Source: Bacteroidales bacterium
GTDB taxonomy: Bacteria; Bacteroidota; Bacteroidia; Bacteroidales; Tenuifilaceae
Reading direction: 5' to 3'
NCBI GenBank assembly: GCA_013141385.1
Contig: JABFRB010000002.1
Coordinates: 372,001-436,000 of the forward strand
DNA: 64,000 nt
The translations under genes and the position numbers were made by a program. How positions within the stretch are numbered: the stretch's first letter is position 1; the number at the start of each line of letters is the position of its first letter. Below are positions 7,300 through 15,959 of this stretch, piece by piece. A model generated the notes under the pieces. The model searched no databases and was not told where the DNA came from. It saw only the letters and a list, made by a program, of their open reading frames with translations.

Positions 7300-8943
7300 C
7301 TAGCTAATTATATATTCTCTCTTCCTAATTATGCTATACGCATTTATAATCATCAATATAATTAGTACGCAAAAGGCTGCAACAATCCAAATGCTTAGGT
7401 TTAGGATAAGGGAAACCAAAAATATTGATACCCCCAATAAAGCCATTAGAAAGAACATCTTAGCCATATTGCTGCCTTTTTGCTGCATATCACGGGCTTG
7501 GGTAAATGGGAGCGGCATTTTTGTTAGGATGATTGAGTAGAGGTTTATCAAAATAATTAGCATGCTTCCCATAACCAGCCCGGGTACTTTTGAAACTCCC
7601 CAAATCATTAATGTTATTGCTAAAAGCACCATCACCAAAGGGAGAAAGAATTTAAGGAGTAGGGCTTTAATTGCACCAGTCAGGATATGCCCATGATTTT
7701 TGATTGGGAGCGCCTTGTAAATCCATGCTCCTTCGGGGGTATCGGTGTATGGTAGTTGCGTGATTGCGGTTGTTCCAAAGAACCCGAAGAATAGGAAGAA
7801 GTAAAAGTTTTTGCTCTCGCTAAGCTTTTGGATGGTGTTCGCGAAGCTGGAGAAATCGGGTTTAATCATCAGTACTGCCATTACTATAATAATTCCGAAT
7901 GATGGGTAAACCGCTTGTTTAAATTTTCGATCACGCTTGGTGATTGACATGGCTAGTTTCCATCCTATTTGCTCCATTTCGGAGATGCAGAAGAGACGAA
8001 GTGGGCTAAATTTGGTTTTACCTCTTTCAACCGTTTTCTCACTTTCAACGCTCTCGGCTGCTCCTTCGCTTAGCACTCTGCTATAACCCCCCGAAAGGAA
8101 TCGTACCAAGAATATTGCTCCTGCAATGCAGACTAAAAGGGCTATTGATGCAAGTAACATTATCTCCAAATTTATCTCTTGGAAATTAAAGACCTCAACA
8201 AAGCCTGCAAGCCAAGCCGGGGGGATAAGGTATGTCCACCAATGGATTGTCATGGTTGAATTACGAAGCGCATCGCTCTCCATTATCCGTGGGAGGAACT
8301 GATAACCCCCGAATATTATCACGGCCATGACTATTTGGAGGTACGAGACCATGTCTTTGAATCGCTCGCCAGAGATTACCCTTGATAAAGCCATGTAGAA
8401 GAACGTGGTGATAAGTAGGGTTATCCATGCACACAGCCCAACGGCAATTAGAAAGGCAAGGAATGCTATTGCACCGTGTTTGTATGCTATTACGATGGAT
8501 GATATCGCAGAAAGCGATAGTGCCATAAATCCTATGTAAAATTGTATATGAAGCAGTCGGGCTAGGAGTAGTGTTCTATGGCTTATTGGGCGGACGAGTA
8601 ATATTTGATTATCCCGATGATCCAAAAGTACGCTGGAGAACTCGGTAATTATGGATGATCCGAGCATTGTCATGATAATCCCAAAGCATATTGTAAGGTT
8701 AAGTAGAAAACTACTGATTTTTGAGAATCCAACGGCAATAAATATCCCAAGGATTAGGAGAATTACTAGCTGGAATGTAAAAGTTTTTTCCGATTTCCCC
8801 GATGCGTGAAACATCGAGGGGCTACGGCGAAAATCCATTGATAGCTTTGTTCTAAGGATTATTTCTACCTGATTGTAATCGGCTCCCCACCATTGGATTG
8901 GATGCTTTAGCAGACGGATTATGAACATTGCAATTTTTTCCAT
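7300..8943 (-). CDS. ABC transporter permease
   Basis: The product is 547 residues and strongly hydrophobic, with about a dozen membrane segments in two halves separated by a charged cytoplasmic stretch (about residues 290-340, AAESVESEKTVERGKTKF). Examples are FQLVILLILGIFIAVGF near 57 and FFLPLVMVLLAITLMIW near 425. This is the layout of the large ABC-2-like exporters of Bacteroidota. It starts 2 bp after the ATPase gene, so the pair forms one exporter. The substrate is unknown; no peptide, lipid or drug gene lies nearby to suggest one. Confidence 0.8.
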   Translation of the reverse strand: MEKIAMFIIRLLKHPIQWWGADYNQVEIILRTKLSMDFRRSPSMFHASGKSEKTFTFQLVILLILGIFIAVGFSKISSFLLNLTICFGIIMTMLGSSIITEFSSVLLDHRDNQILLVRPISHRTLLLARLLHIQFYIGFMALSLSAISSIVIAYKHGAIAFLAFLIAVGLCAWITLLITTFFYMALSRVISGERFKDMVSYLQIVMAVIIFGGYQFLPRIMESDALRNSTMTIHWWTYLIPPAWLAGFVEVFNFQEINLEIMLLASIALLVCIAGAIFLVRFLSGGYSRVLSEGAAESVESEKTVERGKTKFSPLRLFCISEMEQIGWKLAMSITKRDRKFKQAVYPSFGIIIVMAVLMIKPDFSSFANTIQKLSESKNFYFFLFFGFFGTTAITQLPYTDTPEGAWIYKALPIKNHGHILTGAIKALLLKFFLPLVMVLLAITLMIWGVSKVPGLVMGSMLIILINLYSIILTKMPLPFTQARDMQQKGSNMAKMFFLMALLGVSIFLVSLILNLSIWIVAAFCVLIILMIINAYSIIRKREYIIS

Positions 8944-8945
8944 GG

Positions 8946-9734
8946 CTACTTCTCCTCAAAGGCTTTGCTGAAAATATCGGAATTAAATCCGCTATCCTGA
9001 TTCCCAGTAAGGTTTGCAAATAGCTTTTCGAGGGTTTCGGCCTTCTCGGTTTTTAGCTCATCGAAAGTTCCATCGGCAAGCACTTTGCCATCGTTAATAA
9101 GGATTATCCTATCCGATATCTTTTCAACAACATCCATTAAATGGGAGCAGAAGAAGATTGTTTTGCCCTCGGCAGCCATCCGGGTAAGCATTTCCTTAAC
9201 AAGGATAACCGAATTGGCATCAAGTCCGGAAAGCGGTTCGTCAAGGAAGATAATATCGGGATTGTTTATAATACCAGCCATGATTAGGATTTTCTGCTTC
9301 ATCCCTTTGGAGAAGGTATCCATGCGCTGATCGGCATTTTTCTCCATTCCAAAAAAGGAGATCAAATGGTTAATTCTCGATTCTAAATTATTCTTCGCAA
9401 TTCCGTATAGAGTTCCAATGAAATTTAAGTATTCACGGGGAGTTAGGAGATCGTATAGTGCGCCATTCTCTGGAACATATCCAATTCGTTTTTTAATCTC
9501 AAGGCCTTGATCCTTTAAATTCATGCCGAATACCTGAATATCGCCTTCGAAATCTGTTATAATACCACAGAGTATCTTCACCGTAGTACTCTTGCCCGCT
9601 CCATTAGGGCCAATATACCCGATAATCTGCCCTGCCTTAATATCCAAATCGATTCCCTTCAACACCTCATTACTCGATTTTCCTTGAGAGTAGGTTTTTC
9701 TAAGCCCTCGAATTGAAATTAATAGATTTTCCAT
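8946..9734 (-). CDS. ABC transporter ATP-binding protein
   Basis: The product is 262 residues, a complete ABC ATPase of the CcmA/COG1131 exporter type. Walker A is GPNGAGKST near residue 43, the signature appears as FSKGMKQK, Walker B is IIFLDEP followed by LSGLD, and the switch histidine is in FFCSHLMD. It powers the permease encoded 2 bp downstream. The last 30 or so residues (EKLFANLTGNQDSGFNSD) form the short C-terminal tail common in this group. The upstream region holds palindromic repeats rather than a recognisable promoter. Confidence 0.92.
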   Translation of the reverse strand: MENLLISIRGLRKTYSQGKSSNEVLKGIDLDIKAGQIIGYIGPNGAGKSTTVKILCGIITDFEGDIQVFGMNLKDQGLEIKKRIGYVPENGALYDLLTPREYLNFIGTLYGIAKNNLESRINHLISFFGMEKNADQRMDTFSKGMKQKILIMAGIINNPDIIFLDEPLSGLDANSVILVKEMLTRMAAEGKTIFFCSHLMDVVEKISDRIILINDGKVLADGTFDELKTEKAETLEKLFANLTGNQDSGFNSDIFSKAFEEK

Positions 9735-9842
9735 TTGTTCTCCGTATTAAATCCATGTTGATTATAAGAAACTGTTTAAGTTTTATAAAGAATGCTGAAT
9801 GTCTATTATATGCATTCTTGAACGATGTATGGTTAAAGGAAT

Positions 9843-9936
9843 CCCCTCCTTTTTTAAGGAGGGGTAGGGGTGGTAATCAATACAAATGCAATTATTCCAA
9901 ATTTACCCCCTTGTGTTCCCCCTTAAAATAAGGGGG
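9843..9936. repeat. CCCCTCC palindromic repeats upstream of the ABC genes
   Basis: CCCCTCCTTTTTTAAGGAGGGG at 9843-9864 is identical to 7253-7274. A second related palindrome pairs CCCCCTT with AGGGGG at about 9918-9936. Together with the 7253 copy, these bracket the ABC exporter pair. They belong to the 678-bp gene-free stretch 9735-10412, which otherwise holds the element at 10084-10237. Confidence 0.65.
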
Positions 9937-10083
9937 AAATCCTACCCACATTGACCCATCAAATATCTTTAAATATCAAACTATAATAATTTAAACAGTT
10001 TCTAAAAGTTGATAAAATTATAAAATCTTTATTCATCCAAATACTTATTTGAAAATAAGATAATAATCAACTTGTAACCAATA

Positions 10084-10237
10084 GTTAGTGTAATGTTAAG
10101 TATGAATTTTAACTGACGGGTTTACCCGTCAGTTATACCGCTGATTATTAATACTACAGAGTGGTAACAGACGGGTAAACCCGTCTGTTATACCCCTAAC
10201 TATTATTACATCTGGATTTGATTAACATTACACTAAC
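10084..10237. mobile_element. MITE-like element with 16-bp terminal inverted repeats
   Basis: A 154-bp non-coding block bounded by perfect 16-bp inverted repeats (GTTAGTGTAATGTTAA at 10084-10099, its reverse complement at 10222-10237). Inside are two palindromes built on GACGGGTTTACCCGTC and GACGGGTAAACCCGTC. It encodes nothing, and no flanking target duplication was identified. The structure is that of a miniature inverted-repeat element; the mobilising enzyme is unknown. Confidence 0.55.
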
Positions 10238-10412
10238 AACTTTGATTAATCTTGTAAACCTAACGCTGCTATGGAGAATTATCGAGCCTGAACTATTTTA
10301 TCAACACCTTTGTTTGTAGGGTAAACCATGATTGTTAATAAATGCTTTTAACCCAATTGCATTTAGGCAAAGAATTATTGAACAAACTTTTTACCTTTAC
10401 AAATATTTAGCT

Positions 10413-10886
10413 ATGACGACAATAAATTTAAAATCAGGCGATAAGGCTCCCGAGTTTACCTCGGTTGACCAGAATGGTAAGCCGATTAAGCTATCGGATT
10501 ACAAGGGGAAGAAACTTATTCTTTACTTCTACCCGAAGGATAATACATCTGGCTGCACTGCCGAGGCATGTAGTCTTCGCGATGGTTACGAGCAACTTGG
10601 CAACCTAGGATACGAGGTGGTTGGGGTTAGCCCCGATAGCGAGAAATCGCATCAGAATTTTATTAAGAAGTACGAGTTGCCATTCCAATTAATTGCCGAC
10701 AGCGATCAAACTGTTGCAAATCTATACGGCGTTTGGGCTGAAAAGAAGATGTATGGCAGAAGTTACATGGGTATTCTAAGAACAACATTTCTGATTGATG
10801 AAAAGGGTGTTATAACCCACATAATATCTAAAGTTAACACTAGTGATCACGTAAATCAAATCCTCCAAATAGTTGAAAAAACCTAA
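10413..10886 (+). CDS. bcp: Thioredoxin-dependent thiol peroxidase (BCP-type peroxiredoxin)
   Basis: The product is 157 residues from the ATG at 10413, which gives the normal family start ([15 protein letters not shown]); upstream in-frame codons would add 27 residues without homology. The peroxidatic Cys48 is in [15 protein letters not shown] and the resolving Cys53 is five residues later, the atypical 2-Cys pattern of BCP/PrxQ. It reduces hydroperoxides in the cytoplasm with electrons from thioredoxin. A weak -7-like box, TACCTTTA, is at 10392-10399. recA starts 16 bp after the stop, so the two are probably transcribed together. Confidence 0.93.
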   Translation: MTTINLKSGDKAPEFTSVDQNGKPIKLSDYKGKKLILYFYPKDNTSGCTAEACSLRDGYEQLGNLGYEVVGVSPDSEKSHQNFIKKYELPFQLIADSDQTVANLYGVWAEKKMYGRSYMGILRTTFLIDEKGVITHIISKVNTSDHVNQILQIVEKT

Positions 10887-10902
10887 AAACATTAATCATA
10901 TA

Positions 10903-11925
10903 ATGGAAAAAACTGAAAACAAAGAGAAGAAGGAGATCAGTAAAGATAAATTAAAAGCCCTTCAGCTCACTCTCGATAAAATCGAAAAGGATTTTGGGAA
11001 AGGTTCTATTATGAAGATGGGCGATAAGGCCATTTCTGATATACCTAGCATTTCATCTGGCTCTATTGCACTGGATATTGCCCTTGGAATTGGTGGTTAC
11101 CCAAGAGGACGTGTTGTTGAGATTTTTGGCCCTGAGTCATCGGGAAAAACAACCCTTGCAATACATGCAATTGCTGAAGCACAGAAACTTGGTGGTATTG
11201 CTGCAATAATCGATGCTGAACATGCTTTCGACCGCACATATGCTGAGAAGTTGGGTGTTGATGTTGAAACTCTACTTATCTCTCAACCCGATAACGGTGA
11301 GCAAGCACTTGAGATAGCCGATAATCTTATTCGCTCAGGTGCAATTGATATTATTGTGATTGACTCTGTTGCAGCCCTTACACCAAAAGCCGAAATTGAA
11401 GGTGAGATGGGTGATAGCAAAATGGGATTACAGGCTCGACTCATGTCGCAAGCACTACGTAAACTTACAGGAACAATCAGCAAAACCAATACGTGCTGCG
11501 TTTTCATCAACCAGCTACGCGATAAAATTGGTGTGATGTTTGGCAATCCCGAAACCACTACAGGTGGTAATGCCCTTAAATTCTACGCTACCGTTCGTGT
11601 TGATATTCGTAAGCTAAACCAAATAAAGGATGGCGATGAATCAACAGGTAATCGTGTACGTGTAAAGATTGTAAAGAATAAACTTGCGCCACCATTCAAA
11701 AAGGCTGAGTTTGATCTTGTTTACGGAGAAGGTATCTCCAAAACTGGTGAAATTATCGACTTGGGAGTAGAATTGAACATCGTTAAAAAGAGCGGCTCAT
11801 GGTTTAGCTATGGCGAAACCCGCTTAGGACAAGGTCGTGACGCTGTACGTCAACTTTTAATCGATAATGTTGAGTTATCGGATGAGTTGGAGAAGAAGAT
11901 TAGGGAAGCACTAAAGAATAAATAA
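10903..11925 (+). CDS. recA: Recombinase RecA
   Basis: The product is 340 residues from the ATG at 10903 ([10 protein letters not shown]); an in-frame TTG at 10873 would overlap bcp and is unlikely. Walker A is GPESSGKT at residues 76-83, [19 protein letters not shown] contains Walker B and loop L1 starts after it, and [20 protein letters not shown] covers L2. RecA forms the filament on single-stranded DNA for recombinational repair and triggers SOS autoproteolysis. No SOS-box was identified, which is normal for this phylum. A strong hairpin terminator follows, and the restriction-modification-like cassette begins just beyond. Confidence 0.98.
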   Translation: MEKTENKEKKEISKDKLKALQLTLDKIEKDFGKGSIMKMGDKAISDIPSISSGSIALDIALGIGGYPRGRVVEIFGPESSGKTTLAIHAIAEAQKLGGIAAIIDAEHAFDRTYAEKLGVDVETLLISQPDNGEQALEIADNLIRSGAIDIIVIDSVAALTPKAEIEGEMGDSKMGLQARLMSQALRKLTGTISKTNTCCVFINQLRDKIGVMFGNPETTTGGNALKFYATVRVDIRKLNQIKDGDESTGNRVRVKIVKNKLAPPFKKAEFDLVYGEGISKTGEIIDLGVELNIVKKSGSWFSYGETRLGQGRDAVRQLLIDNVELSDELEKKIREALKNK

Positions 11926-11940
11926 GATATTTGGAACATT

Positions 11941-11975
11941 AACCCAATCAGGGTTTTAAACCCTGATTGGGTTTT
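11941..11975 (+). terminator. Rho-independent terminator of bcp-recA
   Basis: A perfect 13-bp stem (AACCCAATCAGGG at 11941-11953, CCCTGATTGGGTT at 11961-11973) with a 7-base loop and a short T tail, 15 bp after the recA stop. Confidence 0.85.
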
Positions 11976-12117
11976 GATACCATATTTATATACGATTTAC
12001 GTGCATCCATAAATTGAGTTGGAATCCCAAAAAACATCATATAAATCTCCTATTAGCAACATCAATTTAGCGAAATCATTTGTAAATTTAAAGTTTTAGA
12101 TCAATATCCTAATTTGA

Positions 12118-12125
12118 TAAATTTG
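12118..12125 (+). promoter_or_regulatory. -7 promoter element of the methyltransferase gene
   Basis: TAAATTTG matches TAnnTTTG and lies 14 bp before the ATG at 12140, which would leave a leader of less than 10 bases. The restriction-modification-like pair thus seems to have its own promoter after the recA terminator. Confidence 0.45.
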
Positions 12126-12139
12126 GAGCAATAAGATAG

Positions 12140-15100
12140 ATGACAGCACAAAATGTAATAGAACAATTAGGTTTAGATAGGGCTGTATCTATTGATTCAG
12201 ATAAGAATAATATATCTGAAAGTCAATTTATTGTTTTAAATCAAGTAAAAGAAAAAGAGTTTGGCGTTGACGAGGTATATTTTTGCACAGATGAAAAGGG
12301 AAATAGTTATCCAGCCGTTTTTATAAAAAAGGTAAATTCATTCGATACTGAAACCTTCAAAGAAATATCCGAAATTCATAGAAAGATATGGAATTATAAG
12401 AAAGTAATTTTTTTGTATGTTTATTCTGAAACCGAAATTCGTATTTATAACTGTGCAGAACAACCACTTATAATAAAAAAAGATGAATTTGATTATAGCA
12501 AAGAACTTGAGAAACTTGAAATAAAATCGTATAAATTTTCCGATAAGAAAAACCTTGAAGAACTCAACACCTTATTCTCCTCAATAGCCATTGATACAGG
12601 AATAATTTGGACAATCGAGGAAGCCGAATCAATTAGGAAAAAAATAAATTTACAACGTAGAGTTGATAAATATCTTGTTGAAAGCCTTGTTAATACAGCT
12701 AAACAACTTGAAAAGCAAGGTCTAGAAATTAATTTTATTCACAAAATCATTATGCGTTCTTTGTTCCTTCTATATCTTGAAGATAGAGGAGCAACCGATG
12801 AGAAATTTTACTCCCAAATAATAGAAGGAGCAAAATCATATTTTGATATTTTAGAAGATAGAAAGGCAACTTATGATTTATTTAAAAAATTAGAATCCCA
12901 TTTTAATGGGAATGTATTTACTTTAGATGATGGAGAATCAATAAACGAAGAGCAACTCCGATTAATAAAAAAGTGTTTTATTAGTGGTATTGACAACACA
13001 CCACAAACAAAACTTTTTGAGGATTGGAGATTATTCGATTTTAATATTATTCAAATAGAATTACTAAGCGAGATTTACGAAAATTTTCTATTCGCAGTTG
13101 ACCCCCAAAAAAAGCAACAAACAGGTACTTATTATACTCCTCCATCATTGGTTGAACTTATTTTAAACGAAAAATTACCAATAAATAGCTACGAGTATAA
13201 ATATGACCTAAAGATTTTAGATCCCTCTTGTGGTTCGGGAATTTTTTTGGTGGAAAGTTTTAAACGTTTAGTAAAACGATACGAAAACAAGCATAAGGAA
13301 AAGTTAACGGATTTTAATAGGTTAAAACAACTGCTTACCGATAATATATTTGGTATTGAGATAAACCGTCAATCTATTAAAGTAGCGGCTTTCAGTTTAT
13401 ACTTGGCTTTAGTTGACAATTTGAATCCTAAAACACTTTGGCAAAGCAAGAACTATAGATTCCCTTATCTCATAAATGATCCCGAAGATATAACACTTAA
13501 AGAACAAGGGAAAAATTTATATCGAAGGGATACTATTGAAACTAATAAAGAAATTGAAAACATTGAGTTTGATTTAGTCATAGGAAACCCACCATTTGGG
13601 ACAGATAAATTACTTTCATCCATAAGGAATTATTGTGACAAATATGGTTTCGCAAAAGAAATGGTCCTACCATTTTTGCATAAAGCCACAAAATTCTCAC
13701 CTAATGGTGAAATTGCTCTAATTTTCAATACTAAGGTCTTAACAAATACAGGAAGCACATATCAAAACTTTAGAAAATGGTTGTTTAATGAATGCTATGT
13801 AGAAAAAGTTTACAATTTCTCAATTCTTCGCAAAGCACCAAAAGATTTCGGTGGTCAACTATTCGGCTCTGCTACGGGTCCTATTAGTATTGTGTTTTAT
13901 AGAAAAGAAACACCTAAGAACGCTTCAGATCGAATCATTTACTATGCACCAAAAACCTATATAAAATCCAACGTAATTGAAGGGGTAAACATTGACAGTA
14001 CGGATGTAAAATATCTACCAAGAGAAGAATGCCAAAAACCTGAAACCAAAATTTGGAAGGTTACAATGTGGGGAGGAATGGGAGATTGGAATTTGATGCA
14101 GAAATTAAGTAATCATCCAAAACTTTCTAATTTTATAGAAAAACAGAATATAGTGAAAGGTCTGGGGCTTCAGTTTTTAGATGAGTCAACTATTAATCCA
14201 ATCAAAGACGACGAAATCCCAAGAGAATATATATTGCCTAAAAATATTAAAAGATATGCCTCTTTCGTTTTTTCAGATTTAAATGAAGGATTAACAGAAG
14301 AATCAAAAATCCATTATGCTAATTACTATAAAGTTAGTTCTAGTAAAATACCTCCAATCAATGTATTTAGACGAGTTGGGACAAAATTAGCATTTAAATC
14401 TTCACATATATTAATAAAGGAGGGACTTTCAGATTGGAAAGTTTGTGCTTCATATATTGAAAGGGAATGCTCTTTCAACAGCAAGGTTTTAGGTTTAAGG
14501 CATCAGGATACCAATATCCTTAAAGGATTAACATGTTTTCTAAATTCGCAGTTTGCATACTATTACCTATTGCTTTATTCTGCTTCTATTGGCATTGAAC
14601 GAGAAGAAGTTAAACCTAATGAAATTTATCAAATACCATTTTGCCTTTCGATTGATAATTTGTATGAGTTGTCAAAAATGTATGATATGTTTATTTCTGA
14701 CAATGAAAAAATGTCAAATACAGCCTTGGTAGATTTTGAATCAAATATTAACAAATATATTTTTGAATCTTATAATTTTCCAATAAATGAGAATGTTTTA
14801 ATAAAGGATTTTTTAGAGTTTAGCGTTCCATTATTAACCAAACAATATGAAAATACTTTAAGTTACACAAAGACAGTGAAAAGTTATGCTGTTAAAATAT
14901 CTGACTTACTAAACGATTTCCTTGAGGGACAAAATTTATATGCGAACACTACAATTTTTAATATACAAAGGTTTTCACCTTTGATGATGATTAAAATTTC
15001 TTTTGATACTTCACCAAAAGAGATTTTTGAATCACAAGAATTCGTTAATGACGAATTGAAAAAAATTGATAATCATTTATGGATAAAAGAAGCAACCAAT

Positions 15101-15241
15101 ATTTATTTCAGAAAAAAATTAAACTATAAAACTGGAGATGATATTTATATAATTCGTCCAAATCAGCGTCGATTCTGGTCACAGTCAATGGCCTTGGAAG
15201 ATGCTTCAGAATTAATTCTTGAAATTTTAAATGAGAATTAA
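12140..15241 (+). CDS. N6-adenine DNA methyltransferase, Eco57I/type IIG-like
   Basis: The product is 1033 residues. The catalytic core has the gamma-class adenine methyltransferase order: GTYYTPPSLVELIL at about 333, the SAM motif DPSCGSGIFL from residue 361, FGIEINRQSIKVAA near 411 and the catalytic NPPF at 483-486. A long C-terminal half (about 600-1033) is variable, as expected for a target-recognition region. The N-terminal 330 residues match the helical front part of type IIG or type I-like enzymes; I could not identify a convincing nuclease motif there. The overlapping downstream gene carries one, so cleavage may be in the partner. It is AT-rich, has its own promoter and separates the housekeeping genes recA and prfB, all consistent with a horizontally acquired defence cassette. 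Confidence 0.82.
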   Translation: MTAQNVIEQLGLDRAVSIDSDKNNISESQFIVLNQVKEKEFGVDEVYFCTDEKGNSYPAVFIKKVNSFDTETFKEISEIHRKIWNYKKVIFLYVYSETEIRIYNCAEQPLIIKKDEFDYSKELEKLEIKSYKFSDKKNLEELNTLFSSIAIDTGIIWTIEEAESIRKKINLQRRVDKYLVESLVNTAKQLEKQGLEINFIHKIIMRSLFLLYLEDRGATDEKFYSQIIEGAKSYFDILEDRKATYDLFKKLESHFNGNVFTLDDGESINEEQLRLIKKCFISGIDNTPQTKLFEDWRLFDFNIIQIELLSEIYENFLFAVDPQKKQQTGTYYTPPSLVELILNEKLPINSYEYKYDLKILDPSCGSGIFLVESFKRLVKRYENKHKEKLTDFNRLKQLLTDNIFGIEINRQSIKVAAFSLYLALVDNLNPKTLWQSKNYRFPYLINDPEDITLKEQGKNLYRRDTIETNKEIENIEFDLVIGNPPFGTDKLLSSIRNYCDKYGFAKEMVLPFLHKATKFSPNGEIALIFNTKVLTNTGSTYQNFRKWLFNECYVEKVYNFSILRKAPKDFGGQLFGSATGPISIVFYRKETPKNASDRIIYYAPKTYIKSNVIEGVNIDSTDVKYLPREECQKPETKIWKVTMWGGMGDWNLMQKLSNHPKLSNFIEKQNIVKGLGLQFLDESTINPIKDDEIPREYILPKNIKRYASFVFSDLNEGLTEESKIHYANYYKVSSSKIPPINVFRRVGTKLAFKSSHILIKEGLSDWKVCASYIERECSFNSKVLGLRHQDTNILKGLTCFLNSQFAYYYLLLYSASIGIEREEVKPNEIYQIPFCLSIDNLYELSKMYDMFISDNEKMSNTALVDFESNINKYIFESYNFPINENVLIKDFLEFSVPLLTKQYENTLSYTKTVKSYAVKISDLLNDFLEGQNLYANTTIFNIQRFSPLMMIKISFDTSPKEIFESQEFVNDELKKIDNHLWIKEATNIYFRKKLNYKTGDDIYIIRPNQRRFWSQSMALEDASELILEILNEN

Positions 15242-15857
15242 TATGGGGTTAAACAACGACAAAATTCTTGTTTTTAAAAATGCTTTTGAGAGTAAATGTT
15301 TTCAATTAATTGTTGGTGCATACAATAATGTGGTAGTTGACAAATCAATTTCATTGAACCTTGAGGAAAATGATATTTCAGCAATTTTACACCACAATAT
15401 TACTTTAAACCCTTTATCAATAAAATGGCAAATATTTTCAAAAACAGAAAATTATATTTATAAAGAAAATCGAAAAATCGAAAAGGGTTTTGCGAGTAAA
15501 CAATCAAGGATTGACTTTGTTTTTTCAGTTTTTCATACAAATTTACGATTTGAATACTTTATTGAGGCAAAGAACCTTAATGAAAATGATTCTGCCCTAA
15601 AGCGAAGGTATATCGACACAGGAATTAACAGTTATATTTCAAAAAAATATGAAAACGGAAGTTTAGTCGGCTATTTAATTGAAGGCAACTTGGATTTGAC
15701 AATTAGTGGAATTAATTCTTTGTTAAAAAAAGATGGTAGAAATACAGAAGTACTGCAACGTAAAACCTTCAAGTTACATAAAGACTATTTCGAGTCTGAA
15801 CATAAAGAAGTAGGTGTTTTGAAGCATCTGATCTTTGAGTTTGCGAATAATTTGTAA
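15231..15857 (+). CDS. Putative PD-(D/E)XK nuclease partner of the DNA methyltransferase
   Basis: The product is 208 residues from the ATG at 15231, which overlaps the methyltransferase stop by 11 bp; a second ATG at 15243 is just after that stop and is an equally possible start. I do not recognise a named family. The segment RIDFVFS (Asp95) followed by YFIEAKNL (Glu112-Ala-Lys114) has the Asp...Glu-X-Lys spacing of PD-(D/E)XK nucleases, on two adjacent predicted strands. With the overlap to an adenine methyltransferase, a restriction endonuclease or restriction-associated subunit is the best guess. It has no signal peptide or membrane segment. Confidence is good for the gene and moderate for the function. 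Confidence 0.6.
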   Translation: MRINMGLNNDKILVFKNAFESKCFQLIVGAYNNVVVDKSISLNLEENDISAILHHNITLNPLSIKWQIFSKTENYIYKENRKIEKGFASKQSRIDFVFSVFHTNLRFEYFIEAKNLNENDSALKRRYIDTGINSYISKKYENGSLVGYLIEGNLDLTISGINSLLKKDGRNTEVLQRKTFKLHKDYFESEHKEVGVLKHLIFEFANNL

Positions 15858-15959
15858 ACAAAAATGCCAAATTCAAAATCGTTCTAATTTTCTATGGATT
15901 ACTACTTCTTCTGACAGATTCAACCTAAGCAACTCCATAATGACAAATTATTTTAAATT

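Noticed and set aside
9713-9931. Frame on the plus strand across the CCCCTCC repeats
   Set aside because: It is produced by palindromic repeats and antisense of the ABC gene start; no coding features.
10084-10237. Promoter region of bcp with twin operators
   Set aside because: The block ends 175 bp before the gene and has long terminal inverted repeats, which fits a repeat element better than an operator.
12140-15857. BREX or DISARM system
   Set aside because: Only a methyltransferase and one small gene are present; no PglZ, BrxC, helicase or PLD genes are nearby.
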